22,486 nt of DNA from Chrysochromulina tobinii (taxonomy: Eukaryota > Haptophyta > Prymnesiales > Chrysochromulinaceae): NCBI GenBank assembly GCA_001275005.1, contig JWZX01000911.1, positions 1 to 22,486 of the forward strand, read 5' to 3'. The first letter of the stretch is position 1. Every line of letters begins with the position of its first letter. Under the pieces are notes generated by a model, which saw nothing but the letters and a program-made list of their open reading frames with translations, was not told where the DNA came from and ran no database searches. Below, piece by piece: positions 13,919-21,386 of this stretch. The translations under genes and the position numbers were made by a program.

Positions 13919-16847
13919 CTACCCGCGCGTATCACCGCGCGCCGCGGCGGCTCGGGTCACCGACGCAGTCGCCACGGCGCGTGCGGCAGGCGAGTGCAGC
14001 AGCGTCGTAACCTCGCGCGACGCGACGACCTTGCGCGCGGCGCGGCAGCCAGCGGAGTACTCAAACTGTCGCAGCGCGCTGCTCAGCGCTTGGCGGGAGC
14101 GGGCACGCCTCTTAAGCGGATGCATGCGCATGTCGACGCCCTCGCACCGGATCGCCGCGGCTTCATTGGCGGCGGCGGCTACGTCACCGAGTCTCGCGTC
14201 CAAGAGCACGCTCGCGAGCTCGGCTGCATCGAGCAGGGCCTGGTTGGCGCCTTGTCCTTTGAATGGTGCCATCGGGTGCGCCGCGTCGCCGATGAGGGTG
14301 GTGCACGAGGCGAGCCCAGATTGCATCTCGTCGCGCGAGATGGCGCCGTCGCCGTTGAGGGTGGCGGCGCTAGCCAGCATTGGCGGTGCTGGCCCCTGCG
14401 TTGGCGGCGCATGCAACGAAGTCGGCGGCGCACCCTCAACGGCGCGCGGCATGGCCGTTGGAAGCGAGGCCATCAGAGGTCATCAGAGGCCATCAGAGGT
14501 CATCAGAGGTCATCAGAGGCAATCAGAGGTCATCAGAGGCAATCAGAGGTCATCAGAGGATGACGATCACCTGCATGGCCGTTGGAAGCGAGGCCACTGA
14601 CGCCGCGGAGGCCGGCAGCGCTCCACCCGGGGTCGGCGCTCGATACGGCGCCCCTAAATAGGCAGGTGGTGCTCGATACGGCGCTCCTTCCGGAGGCACG
14701 GGTGCTGCTGCAGCCGCGCTCGAGACGGCGCGCTCATACGGACTCAGCCGGTCGTAGATTGGGTAGCCCGTCACGTCGTTGGCACGTGTGGCCGCTAGCA
14801 GCGCGTGCACCGCAGGCGAGCACCATGCGCTACAGCGCTGCCGGGCCTCAGCGAGCAGAGCCCCGCCGCCGCGAGATGAGAGCTCCCGCGCCGCCTCCTC
14901 GGCCATCGGGAATGAGAACTGCCACATGGTGGCGCTCGCCATGTCGCTCGTCGTGTCGCTCGTCGTGTCCACGCTCGCATCCGAGGCCACGCCCGCGCGC
15001 TCAAATGGCATCGCGTACATCCGATTGGCGCCATCGACCCATTCCACGACAGTGTGCGCGTCGAAGAGCGACGTGACGTGCGACGTAACGTGCGACGTGC
15101 TGGGCGCCGTGCTGGGCGTCGTGCTGGGCGTCGTGCTGGGCGCCGTGCTGGGCGCCGTGCTGGGCGTCATCTCCTCGGCCTGCGCTCGCAGGGCGGCCGT
15201 TGCAGCGATGCCGAGGATGACGATCACCTGCATGCAATGAGGGAGGCAATCAGAGGTCATCAGAGGCCATCAGAGGTCATCAGAGGATGACGATCACCTG
15301 CAACGCGCGCAGCGGCGCGCTGTCTGCCTCGCCGCTCTCCTGCACGAGTGCCGCGCGCACTGCGGACCGAATCCCATCGGCACCGACGAGAACCTTTGCC
15401 CGGACGGTGCGGCAGGTAAGCGGCAGTGGCGCTGCCTCCTCTGCACCCTCTCCATGGCCGCCGATTGCCACTGATTGCCTCTGATTGCCTCTGATTGCCT
15501 CTGCACCCTCTCCATGGCCGCCGTGCTGTGCTTGATCGCGGTACTGCTCGACCGTCACTTGGACGATGTTGCATGGCCTGGTGGACGCCGCCACGCCCGC
15601 CGCCGCCACGCCCGCCGCCGCCACGCCCGCCGCCGCCACGCCCGCCGCCGTCACGCCCGCCGCCGCCTCGCCACACATCTCTTTCTCATCATCAGGAGCC
15701 GCCTCGTCCAAAGGCGTGACGCTGATTGCATCGCTGATTGCATCGCTGATTGCATCGCTGATTGCATACTGATGATCTCCCTCATCAGGAGCCGCCACGT
15801 CCATCGGCGCTTCGCCGCTCGACCCTTCCCTACGCACACGTGCCCCGCGGAACCGGAAGCCCCAGCGCACCGTACCCGGCGACAGGCCCGCGTACAAGAG
15901 CGCGCGCAGCGACTGGCGTGGAAGGTGAACCTGTGGGGAAGTGGCGCGCCGTGGTGAGCACGTGCATGCAAGGCGTACAAGAGAGCTCGCAGCGACTGTC
16001 GCGGGAGGTGCACATTTTGCTTGTGTGCTGCCGTCGAGCCCGCCCGCTTGCACTGTGCCGCCATCGAGCCCGCCGCCGGCGCGCCACTGGCGGAGGCCAC
16101 GCCCGTGCACGCGCTCTCGGCCGCAGCCGCCGTCCCGTCAATTGCCCTAGGAGCCTCGATGGGTTGCTTGCCCGACGCCAAAGCCAAAGCGCTGTCGACT
16201 CGCGTCGCCGCGTCAGGCGCAGCGGCGCGCGTGGCGGCGCCATGGCTGCCAATCAGAGCGCCGGAGAGCGCGTCGAAGGAGTAGTGTGCCGTGCTGTGCA
16301 GCCCGGCCGTCGTGACCGCCTGCGTAAGCCCAATGGCGCGCAGCGCGGTACCCCCCTGCTGCATCGTGAGCCCGTAGCCCTGACTGCGCTCGCCGATCGA
16401 CTTGTCACGCTCGTACACGGCGCATCGCACCCCTCGCTGCTGCAGAGCGAGCGCTAGCGCGAGGCCTCCGATCCCGCCGCCGATGATCGCGACGTCCACG
16501 GACTCGATGACCATGCCGTCCGCTGGAAGAACACGGCCGCCATTCTCTGCACCGCCACTTACCTCGTTGGCGTCGGCACTTTGGACCGCGTCGCCGCGCT
16601 CCGCATCTGAAATCGGGCTCCGAAGCATCAAGCCACTGCCGCTGCAGGCCGAGCAAGGCACCATGGGCGGCGGAGTGGGCGGCGCAGTGGCGACTTTGCG
16701 CTTCTTTTGATGAGGCACCTGGCCCGTGCCATGGCAAGCGACACAGCTTCGATAAGCAGGGATCGCAAGTTTGCACAGGCGAACCCATTGGGGCTCGTGC
16801 TGACTAGCTGCAAGAGCTGGCGCGTCGCTCCACGCTGGCGACGCCAT
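13919..16847 (-). CDS. FAD-dependent aromatic/epoxidase-type monooxygenase with N-terminal CxxCxGxG pair
   Basis: Exons, read on the minus strand: 16847-16014, 15930-15298, 15227-14571 and 14395-13919, giving ~866 residues against ~400-450 for the usual family member. Residues 35-42 (CVACHGTG) and 65-72 (CSACSGSG) are DnaJ-type zinc motifs. Residues 118-140 (VDVAIIGGGIGGLALALAL, then YERD) are the FAD dinucleotide fold. VHLPRQSLRALLYA (~279) is the substrate-side motif. GADGIRSAVR (~460) is the DG motif. WVDGANRMYAMPF, MWQFSFPM and GYPIYDRL follow. TLIGDAAHPMAPFKGQGANQALLDA (~743) is the second FAD motif. It should insert oxygen using NAD(P)H and FAD; the substrate is unknown. The kynurenine 3-monooxygenase/zeaxanthin epoxidase superfamily fits best. 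The extra length is low complexity, including AAGVA 15-bp repeats (~15587-15665), an ISDA array and PYRAP repeats. ATG 16995-16997 is an alternative start with 50 more residues. Confidence 0.82.
14396..14570 (-). other. Monooxygenase intron 3 (introner-like)
   Basis: The donor is ATGCAG|GTGATCG, phase 0, followed by a long CTCTGATGACC/CTCTGATTGCC array that contains no AG or GT. The 24-bp sequence at 14573-14596 (exon 3 end) is repeated perfectly at 14449-14472 after the array. The preferred acceptor is ACGCAG|GGGCCA at 14396. GTTGAG|GGT at 14435 would also be in frame. Splicing connects LPTAMQ to the GDAAHP exon. Confidence 0.7.
15228..15297 (-). other. Monooxygenase intron 2, bounded by a perfect 20-bp direct repeat
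   Basis: On the plus strand GAGGATGACGATCACCTGCA is present at 15213-15232 and 15283-15302. On the coding strand both copies contain CAG|GTGATCGTC. The first supplies the donor and the second the acceptor, leaving LRALQ|VIVILGIAA. The 70-bp intron is mainly a CTCTGATGACC array and would otherwise introduce a stop. Confidence 0.9.
15438..15523 (-). repeat. 26-bp direct repeat flanking a GAGGCAATCA array in the monooxygenase
   Basis: A 26-bp sequence starting CCTCTGCACCCTCTCCATGG on the plus strand is perfect at 15438-15463 and 15498-15523, an offset of 60 bp. The array between the copies is CTGATTGCCT on the plus strand, opposite in orientation to the intronic arrays relative to the gene. It is open in the gene frame (GHGEGAEAIRGNQRQS), so I treat it as coding. 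A 66-bp GT-AG intron at 15441-15506 would also keep the frame. Confidence 0.85.
15689..15802 (-). repeat. 21-bp direct repeat flanking a 12-bp array in the monooxygenase
   Basis: TCATCAGGAGCCGCC followed by TCGTCC or ACGTCC occurs at 15689-15709 and 15782-15802 (20/21). Between the copies, CTGATTGCATCG repeats four times. The offset is 93 bp, so the frame is kept, encoding SDAISDAI. An in-frame intron here cannot be excluded. Confidence 0.85.
15931..16013 (-). other. Monooxygenase intron 1, containing a copy of the downstream exon
   Basis: The donor is CAAAAT|GTGCAC and the acceptor is CCCCACAG|GTTCAC, phase 0. The first 42 nt of the intron match the first 42 nt of exon 2 at 35 positions. 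This donor is the only one nearby that keeps phase with the acceptor and leaves a single VHLPRQSLRALLYA. The array-type repeat seen in the other introns is absent here. Confidence 0.68.
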
Positions 16848-16872
16848 GGGGCAGCCGAGGCGTCGTGCACCA

Positions 16873-16894
16873 GGTGTGAATTGCTGTTCACACC
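16873..16894. promoter_or_regulatory. 8-bp perfect inverted repeat upstream of the monooxygenase start
   Basis: GGTGTGAA (16873-16880), a 6-nt loop, and TTCACACC (16887-16894) lie 26 bp upstream of ATG 16847, with an A/T-rich patch (TTCATTATAATTT) about 50 bp further upstream. It could be an operator-like dyad or a 5' UTR hairpin. If the longer start at 16997 is used, it would be coding instead. Confidence 0.35.
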
Positions 16895-17041
16895 TTTGAT
16901 ACTGTACCCCACGTTTTGGCAGGTTACTAGTAAAACAACACTTCATTATAATTTCTCCTCGCGTTTTCGAGCGGAGGTGCGGAGCGTTCACGTCCATATA
17001 ACAATCTTAGATCGGCCAAGCGTGCGGCGCAAACTCGCCCA

Positions 17042-17635
17042 CTACGCACGCCTTCGCGCGTGCACCCTCCCACTCCACGGGTCCTCGTCGCGGTGGTGGC
17101 GCGGCAGCCGTCGGGCGTGCCTCTCAAGCCCTTCGTGGAAGACCTCGTCAGTGAGCCCTTGCGATCGTGGACAGTGAACAGCGGTGCAGCCCAGCTGTTC
17201 GACGTGCAAGATGTCCTTGTAGGAATCGTCGAAGAAGAGCATGTCTTCGAACGGCACTTGCGCACGCTTCGAGATTTCTCGTAGGTGGGAGGCCTTCGCT
17301 CCGTCGGTGATCACAATGGGCGAGCTGCCCACGACAGCTGCCAGCGTTCGAGATTCGTCAACACGTAGAATCTGCATCCACTCAAGCGCCCATCTCTTTC
17401 GGTGGGTCCTCGACGCCAATGCGACGGGCACTCCCAGATCTGCAAGCGTTGCAAGCGCGCGGGCGGCCCCGTCATAGAGACGTAGCGTCTCGCCGCTTGA
17501 TGCGCGAATGCCGCCGAGCCCATCATCAATAGACACCCATGGTGGCCCGTTTCGAAATCGTGGACGCGCCCAGAGCGTCCAGTCAAGGTCGCAAACGACG
17601 AGGGTTGGTAGCGGCGACGGCAGAGGACGCACCAT
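17042..17635 (-). CDS. Magnesium-dependent phosphatase-1 (MDP-1) like HAD phosphatase
   Basis: 197 residues, close to the usual MDP-1 length, in one exon. HAD motif I is VVCDLDWTLW with nucleophile D16 and acid/base D18. Motif II is LASRT (S85-R86-T87). K124 sits in GAKASHL, and motif III/IV is FFDDSYKDI with D146-D147. The stretch LGCTAVHCPRSQGLTDEVFHEGLERHAR matches the family C-terminus. The family are cytosolic phosphatases reported to act on protein phosphotyrosine, sugar phosphates or fructosamine-6-phosphate; the substrate here is unknown. The start ATG is followed closely by the first strand, so no targeting peptide is visible. The last ~15 residues are Arg/His-rich and diverge. It lies head-to-tail with the monooxygenase, 194 bp upstream of it. 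Confidence 0.88.
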   Translation of the reverse strand: MVRPLPSPLPTLVVCDLDWTLWARPRFRNGPPWVSIDDGLGGIRASSGETLRLYDGAARALATLADLGVPVALASRTHRKRWALEWMQILRVDESRTLAAVVGSSPIVITDGAKASHLREISKRAQVPFEDMLFFDDSYKDILHVEQLGCTAVHCPRSQGLTDEVFHEGLERHARRLPRHHRDEDPWSGRVHARRRA

Positions 17636-17781
17636 TATTCTTGTGGACGGCGAGCGCCGTCACGGGCGTTTCGAAAAGATAGATCGCAAAAAAGCTCCGC
17701 ACCACCTACCCATCATACGATGGTCCGAAAACGCTACGTTCACATACATGTAGCGCCCCCAGGGCCCCTATGCGCGTACAT

Positions 17782-19062
17782 TCATGCGTCCAATGATGAC
17801 TGCGTTTGAGAGTGTGGAGAGGTTTTGTGATTCGATGCAGGGGGAGTTGGCGGAGGTATGCTCAACTTCAGTGCCGCCGGCTCGACACGGGAGGTGCCAT
17901 CGATCGCCCTTGGCGCGACGCCCGTCAGACGGGTCGCAATGCCGTGGCGGTCAGTCGGAGCCCTGGCGGTGGCATTCCCGAGCGCATAGGCGGCGTCACA
18001 GCTCTTCTTGTATTCATTGAGCTCATGCCGCAGGGCTCCGGTCAGACCGCAGCACAGACCGCCCTGGGTCAGTCCGCCCCTCCATTTGCCCCACGCCTTC
18101 TTCAGAAACGTCCCAAGGCGCGGCGGGTAGACCTTCGGGTTCGCCGCCATTACCTTGTCCTCCGCCTTCTCCTGAACCTTGCCCGCGGCGACGGCGCACA
18201 CGATCGAGGTGATAAAGGGCACGTTCTGTGCGAAGGCGCCCGGCCACGTCTGACCCTCAACGTAAGTGTGATAGATCACGTGCGTGGTCTGCGACACGTA
18301 GTGCAGGATGTACGCGAGGTTGAGCAGCACCGAGATCACGCGCCGATCGCGCACGGGCAGCTGGAACCAGAGGGTTTTGGTCCTTCGCCCGTAAAAGTCA
18401 AAACCAGGCTCCCGGGTCCGGTGGCTGAGCCACACGTGATGAAAGATCGCGAGCCGCCACGGGATGGGCAGGAAGTTGATGTAGCTGAAGCAGCCGGTGA
18501 ACCACTTGATGGACAAGTTGAACAACCTCTGACTCTCGTTGCAATAGTCGACTGGGCTGTCCCGACTCCAGCCCCATCGAGCTCCAGGTGGCCGTGGAAC
18601 GTCCTGTGGCCTGAGGGTCTGATTATACGACGCGGCCAGCTCCAAGCACTCCAGTGACATCTGTGTCCCGCCATTGTCACGGTTGAAGTACAGGCCGAAA
18701 ATGGACCAGACGATAACCACACCCCAGCAACCGATCAGCACGAAGACGCACTGCGCGAAGAAGATGAAGATGCTTGCCACCAACGGACGGCAGAAGAAGG
18801 CGAGCGTGTGGTCACGGCACTTCTCGAGACAAGTCGCGTTTCTCGGCGGTGGCACGGCTACCAGGTCATTCCTTGTGTCGGTCGTGTCGGCCACAGGCAC
18901 TGCTACCTTGAGATCACGAAAAACGTCCTTGATGAGATAACGAAAAACGTCGAGCAGCCATTGCGCCTGCTTTCCCCCCGGCTGGACTTCAACGATGGCT
19001 GGGGCAGCGGTGGCGTCCTCGAGGACGGCCACAGACGTCACCATGCAAGAATGATTTTTCAT
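17782..19062 (-). CDS. Multi-pass membrane protein of unknown function
   Basis: 426 residues from ATG 19062. About four hydrophobic segments are visible: LVASIFIFFAQCVFVLIGCW onward, a segment at INFLPIPWRLAIFHHVWL, VISVLLNLAYILHYVSQTTH, and NVPFITSIVCAVAAG. The loop after the first segment has Cys residues and N-glycosylation sequons (NQT, NES, NLS). A charged cytosolic-looking stretch (KVQEKAEDKVMAANPKVYPP) and a Ser/Thr/Pro-rich C-terminus follow. I recognise no named family; the WRLAIFHHVWLSHRTREPG style resembles uncharacterised multicopy haptophyte proteins, a weak impression. The frame is open to ATG 19404, which would overlap the divergent gene at 19403. I prefer 19062 because the upstream stretch lacks domain features and leaves room for promoters. 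Confidence 0.65.
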   Translation of the reverse strand: MKNHSCMVTSVAVLEDATAAPAIVEVQPGGKQAQWLLDVFRYLIKDVFRDLKVAVPVADTTDTRNDLVAVPPPRNATCLEKCRDHTLAFFCRPLVASIFIFFAQCVFVLIGCWGVVIVWSIFGLYFNRDNGGTQMSLECLELAASYNQTLRPQDVPRPPGARWGWSRDSPVDYCNESQRLFNLSIKWFTGCFSYINFLPIPWRLAIFHHVWLSHRTREPGFDFYGRRTKTLWFQLPVRDRRVISVLLNLAYILHYVSQTTHVIYHTYVEGQTWPGAFAQNVPFITSIVCAVAAGKVQEKAEDKVMAANPKVYPPRLGTFLKKAWGKWRGGLTQGGLCCGLTGALRHELNEYKKSCDAAYALGNATARAPTDRHGIATRLTGVAPRAIDGTSRVEPAALKLSIPPPTPPASNHKTSPHSQTQSSLDA

Positions 19063-19402
19063 TTTTTCCTGCGGAATTCCCCTTATCAAACGATGGAATT
19101 TCCGTTTCGCCAAAATTATCAAATGAGTTCTGAACGGAGTACTGTACGCGGCAGATATTCTCGTTGCGCTTAGCGAATGTGAGGCCTTCACGGAAGCGAT
19201 GGCCACAGGAAGGCCTCTGCCACCTTGCTCTGCCATCGATGCCTCTGCAGAGCGCGCAGCCATCGAGGCGGTCGGCCCCGCGGGGCTACTTGTAACCGTA
19301 CCTCGAGTCCTCGAGACTTCGTCTCCCACGGAGAGAAGTGAGGTCCAGATCGCAATCTGGCAAAACTCTCCACGAGTGTGAACGTGCCTGATTAGCCACC
19401 TC
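19063..19402. other. Divergent intergenic region
   Basis: 340 bp between the membrane protein start (19062) and the plus-strand start at 19403. The part 19050-19135 is A/T-rich (TTTTTCATTTTTTCC, CAAAATTATCAAATGAG), unlike the rest of the window, which fits a promoter. The minus frame stays open throughout, so part of it could be coding. Confidence 0.45.
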
Positions 19403-20608
19403 ATGCTGCCCAGTCACCTCCTCTGCCTTGCCGCGGCTGCGTTCGTCAGCACAAGCCTCGGCACCGCTCGGCAGTCTGCTACTCGATGGACGTCTCCTCA
19501 ATGCCGCGTAGTCCAGTACACGAGGGAAGGAGGCGACACCGCAGCGATCGACATCGCCAAGGTGGAGGAGCTCCTCTTCCAGAGGTCGCAGTCTCGTCAG
19601 GACCGGAATTTTGCAGAGTCCGATCGGATTTACAACGAGCTCAGTCAGATGGGCGTCACCGTCTTTGACCGCGAGATGAAGTGGTTCGTCGGCCGAGGTG
19701 GGCGCGGGCGCGGCGGAGCGGGGCGCGGCGGAGCCGGGCAAGGCAGAGGCGGAACGTTCCAGAGCGGGTTCCAGCGTCGCGCTGCAACGAGGCAGGTGTA
19801 TACTCGCGAGAGTGGAGACGTGTACCCAGTCGACGTCGCGGCGGTCGAGCAGCTCATCGAGCAGCGAGTGGCGCTGCGGCTCTCGCGTGACTTTGAAGGT
19901 GCCGACCGTCTGCGAGACCGTCTCAAGGAGGAGTTTGGAGTGTACGTGGTGGACCCGGAGCTCAAGTGGTACGTGGGCAGCGGCGCACGAGCGCGCGACC
20001 GAGATTTGTACGCCGACGGCGAGCGGTCCGAGCGTCGCAGCGCACAGTCGGAGTCTGCGCGCGGGCTGCCTGCCGATCCGGATTTCGAGCGCTCGGCACG
20101 GCGGACGCAGGGCAAGCGCGAGCGGCAGTCGGTGACCCGCAGCAGCAAGGCGGAGCCTTACAGGCGCGCGCCGAGCGATCGCGCCACGCTGAGCGCATCC
20201 ACCGTCGCCGAGATCGAGGAGATGGTCGACCGGCGCCTCCGGGCCAAGCTCGGGAAAGACTTTGGGGCTGCTGACGCTCTGCTCGACGAGTTGCGGAGCA
20301 TGCACGGCGTGGCCATCTCGGACGATCAACGGCTCTGGCGCGCCGACGGTGAGCAGTTCGAGCTGCACGAGTACCACGAGGAGGGGAGTCCGACGAATCC
20401 GACGCCGCCATGGATTGCCGAGGCCATCGCGAGGCGCGGCGAGGCGCGCAAGGCGCGGGACTTTGAGCTCGCGGACGAGATCTTGGCGAGCCTGGAGAGC
20501 GAGGGTATCGGGCTCGACGACGCGCAGCGGACGTACCGGTACCTGCCGCCGCCGCCGGGTGGCTACAAGCGGCCGCCCATGAGAGACCGGCTGGCTGGTG
20601 GTGAATAG
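19403..20608 (+). CDS. Probable plastid-targeted protein with four CysRS-C-terminal-like helical modules
   Basis: 401 residues in one exon. The leader MLPSHLLCLAAAAFVSTSLG looks like a signal peptide, and the AAA-Phe junction followed by Ser/Thr/Arg-rich sequence fits a bipartite plastid presequence. Four modules of ~48 residues lie at ~50-97, 144-192, 266-313 and 336-381. Each follows the pattern V/I-E-x-L/M-x-x-x-R-x-x-x-R/K-x-x-R/K-D/N-F-x-x-x/A-D-x-x-x-x-x-L, then GV/GI, then D, and ends near W or Y. This resembles the C-terminal anticodon-side module of cysteinyl-tRNA synthetase (AR-x-x-KDF-x-x-AD-x-IR). Modules 1 and 2 share an extra lead (YTREGGD, YTRESGD), so they arose by a longer duplication. 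A Gly/Arg (RGG-like) tract at ~98-117 separates them and suggests RNA binding. No catalytic domain is present. The role is unknown; RNA or tRNA binding is inference. Confidence 0.75.
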   Translation: MLPSHLLCLAAAAFVSTSLGTARQSATRWTSPQCRVVQYTREGGDTAAIDIAKVEELLFQRSQSRQDRNFAESDRIYNELSQMGVTVFDREMKWFVGRGGRGRGGAGRGGAGQGRGGTFQSGFQRRAATRQVYTRESGDVYPVDVAAVEQLIEQRVALRLSRDFEGADRLRDRLKEEFGVYVVDPELKWYVGSGARARDRDLYADGERSERRSAQSESARGLPADPDFERSARRTQGKRERQSVTRSSKAEPYRRAPSDRATLSASTVAEIEEMVDRRLRAKLGKDFGAADALLDELRSMHGVAISDDQRLWRADGEQFELHEYHEEGSPTNPTPPWIAEAIARRGEARKARDFELADEILASLESEGIGLDDAQRTYRYLPPPPGGYKRPPMRDRLAGGE

Positions 20609-20701
20609 TGCGACAACGCGCGCGCGCAGCGTGTCGTCTCGTTCGTGAGGCGTCGCGCGGCCCCGCGGTCACACCCGGAGCAGTAAAGTTACTCCGAAAG
20701 T

Positions 20702-20743
20702 AGAGTGTACACCGAGCAGTAACGCCTTACAGCTGTACACTCT
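20702..20743. repeat. 10-bp perfect inverted repeat downstream of the plastid-like gene
   Basis: AGAGTGTACA (20702-20711) and TGTACACTCT (20734-20743) are separated by 22 bp. GAGCAGTAA occurs both before it (near 20680) and inside it (near 20714). It lies about 100 bp past the stop codon and could be a 3' UTR structure. Confidence 0.75.
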
Positions 20744-21106
20744 GGTCTTGCCGCTTTACGTATGTAGTTACGGTGTCATGAATCAATTTACGTATTCCCG
20801 TCCCCCGCCTAGACGCACACGATGCCACTTACGTTACGCGTTTGGTAGTTTTTTGCATCACCCCTCCGCGGCAACGCGGCATTGTCGGCCTTTACAATTT
20901 ACAGCCTTACACTTGTTATTTCCTGTTCCCCGGTTCCGGCTTCGATTCTGCTACGCATGCTCCACGTCCGTGGACATCACGCCCGAACAACCCCCGCGCG
21001 ATTCCCATTCCGAGAGAGCCTGCGACGCTCGGAGCTCACACACGTCACACGTTGCGACCAGGTTCACACTTGGTCCTCCCCGAACGTCTGAGGGCTTCTT
21101 GCCCCT

Positions 21107-21142
21107 TCATCATGCCTGCATCATTCTATGCAGGCATGATGA
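21107..21142. repeat. 15-bp perfect hairpin with 6-nt loop
   Basis: TCATCATGCCTGCAT (21107-21121), loop CATTCT, then the exact reverse complement (21128-21142). A further half-copy, CATCATGCCTACATG, follows at 21158-21172. Arms this long with so short a loop would fold strongly in DNA or RNA. It is not a recognised terminator type for a nuclear gene. Confidence 0.9.
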
Positions 21143-21386
21143 ACAGTTTGGCGCCTCCATCATGCCTACATGCTCCCCGACGCGCCGCTGCTGCTGCCGG
21201 AGGCGCGGCGCCCTCCATTGCCCCCGCCGTCGCCCCCTCCATCGTCCCCTTCCTTGCGAAGCTCATAGCCGCTCAGTTTTTGCTTGCCTGCGTCGACGTG
21301 ATAGTCATGACAGTCGATAACGACGGTGAGGTCATGTGTAGCCGATTACCAGCCGACCAAAGTATCCCCCATCGCCCCCCAGCATG

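Larger units (their letters stand above)
20609..21386. other. Intergenic, 3' flank of two convergent genes
   Basis: 778 bp with no supported gene. Plus-strand frames at 20748-21320 and 20842-21396 are Pro/His/Arg-rich and without motifs. The region holds an imperfect hairpin around 20678-20698 (GGAGCAGTAAAGTTACTCC), the inverted repeat at 20702-20743, and the strong hairpin at 21107-21142. Confidence 0.55.

Noticed and set aside
15441-15506. A 66-bp GT-AG intron in the monooxygenase
   Set aside because: The frame is open without splicing, the array is in the non-intronic orientation, and splicing would remove six more bases than the inserted unit. It is kept as a coding insert, with the alternative noted.
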